A DNA stretch of 15,808 nt. Origin: an uncultured beta proteobacterium. GTDB taxonomy: Bacteria; Pseudomonadota; Gammaproteobacteria; Burkholderiales; Burkholderiaceae. Numbering within the stretch: position 1 is the first letter of the stretch; each line of letters starts with the position of its first letter. Positions 15,766 to 15,808 of the stretch are shown here, piece after piece. The position numbers were made by a program, and so were the translations under genes. The stretch is taken from contig CAIMXN010000208.1 in NCBI GenBank assembly GCA_903845455.1, forward strand, positions 1 to 15,808. The letters are read 5' to 3'. Below the pieces are notes generated by a model, which was given only the letters and a program-made list of their open reading frames with translations, was not told where the DNA came from and searched no databases.

Positions 15766-15808
15766 ATTGAATAGGAATGTAGCGCAATAATTGAATAAAC
15801 TAGCTAAA

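Noticed and set aside
1..15808. Mobile element, phage, CRISPR or defence system
   Set aside because: No transposase, integrase, terminal repeats, repeat-spacer pattern or defence-type protein was seen; gene order and gene types look like ordinary chromosome.

Overview
The window looks like a stretch of compact chromosome from a betaproteobacterium, most likely a freshwater Burkholderiaceae close to Polynucleobacter. This rests on the protein types, a GC content that looks slightly below 50% by eye, very short intergenic gaps, and the gene set: a 1203-residue DnaE with an E. coli-like degenerate PHP domain, GluQRS, RhlE, QueG, and a 1024-residue YdiJ-type dehydrogenase. No sequence search was possible, so the genus is an inference. 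Eleven protein-coding genes are supported, one of them cut by the left edge. I saw no tRNA or rRNA gene, insertion sequence, phage gene or CRISPR array.

Layout. (1) 1-1739, plus strand: the end of an envelope-glycan cluster, with a family 2 glycosyltransferase (5' end missing) followed 4 bp later by a family 9, heptosyltransferase-like enzyme. (2) 1743-5354, minus strand: dnaE, the replicative polymerase subunit, ending 3 bp from the family 9 gene. (3) 5370-6317, plus strand: gluQ (glutamyl-queuosine tRNA-Asp synthetase), head to head with dnaE across only 15 bp. (4) 6346-9501, minus strand: a probable transcription unit of serine-glyoxylate aminotransferase, a GlcG/HbpS-like protein and the DEAD-box helicase rhlE. 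(5) 9502-9687: a 186-bp divergent control region with two near-identical inverted repeats of the GntR-operator type. (6) 9688-13463, plus strand: a GntR/FCD regulator overlapping by 4 bp (ATGA) a large FAD + Fe-S + CCG-domain 2-hydroxyacid dehydrogenase. (7) 13499-15765, minus strand: queG (epoxyqueuosine reductase), then the azlC-azlD pair (branched-chain amino acid export type), which overlap by 4 bp.

How the genes may work together. The most coherent accessory module is 7807-13463. A local GntR regulator probably controls both its own dehydrogenase and the divergent aminotransferase through the paired operators. The aminotransferase converts serine + glyoxylate to hydroxypyruvate + glycine. 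The dehydrogenase family oxidises 2-hydroxyacids such as D-2-hydroxyglutarate (a side product of the serine-synthesis enzyme SerA), D-lactate or glycolate. The small GlcG-like protein is typical of glycolate gene clusters. A role in glycolate/glyoxylate/serine or D-2-hydroxyglutarate metabolism is therefore a reasonable inference, but the substrate and effector cannot be read from sequence. Separately, gluQ and queG act at different steps of the queuosine tRNA-modification pathway.
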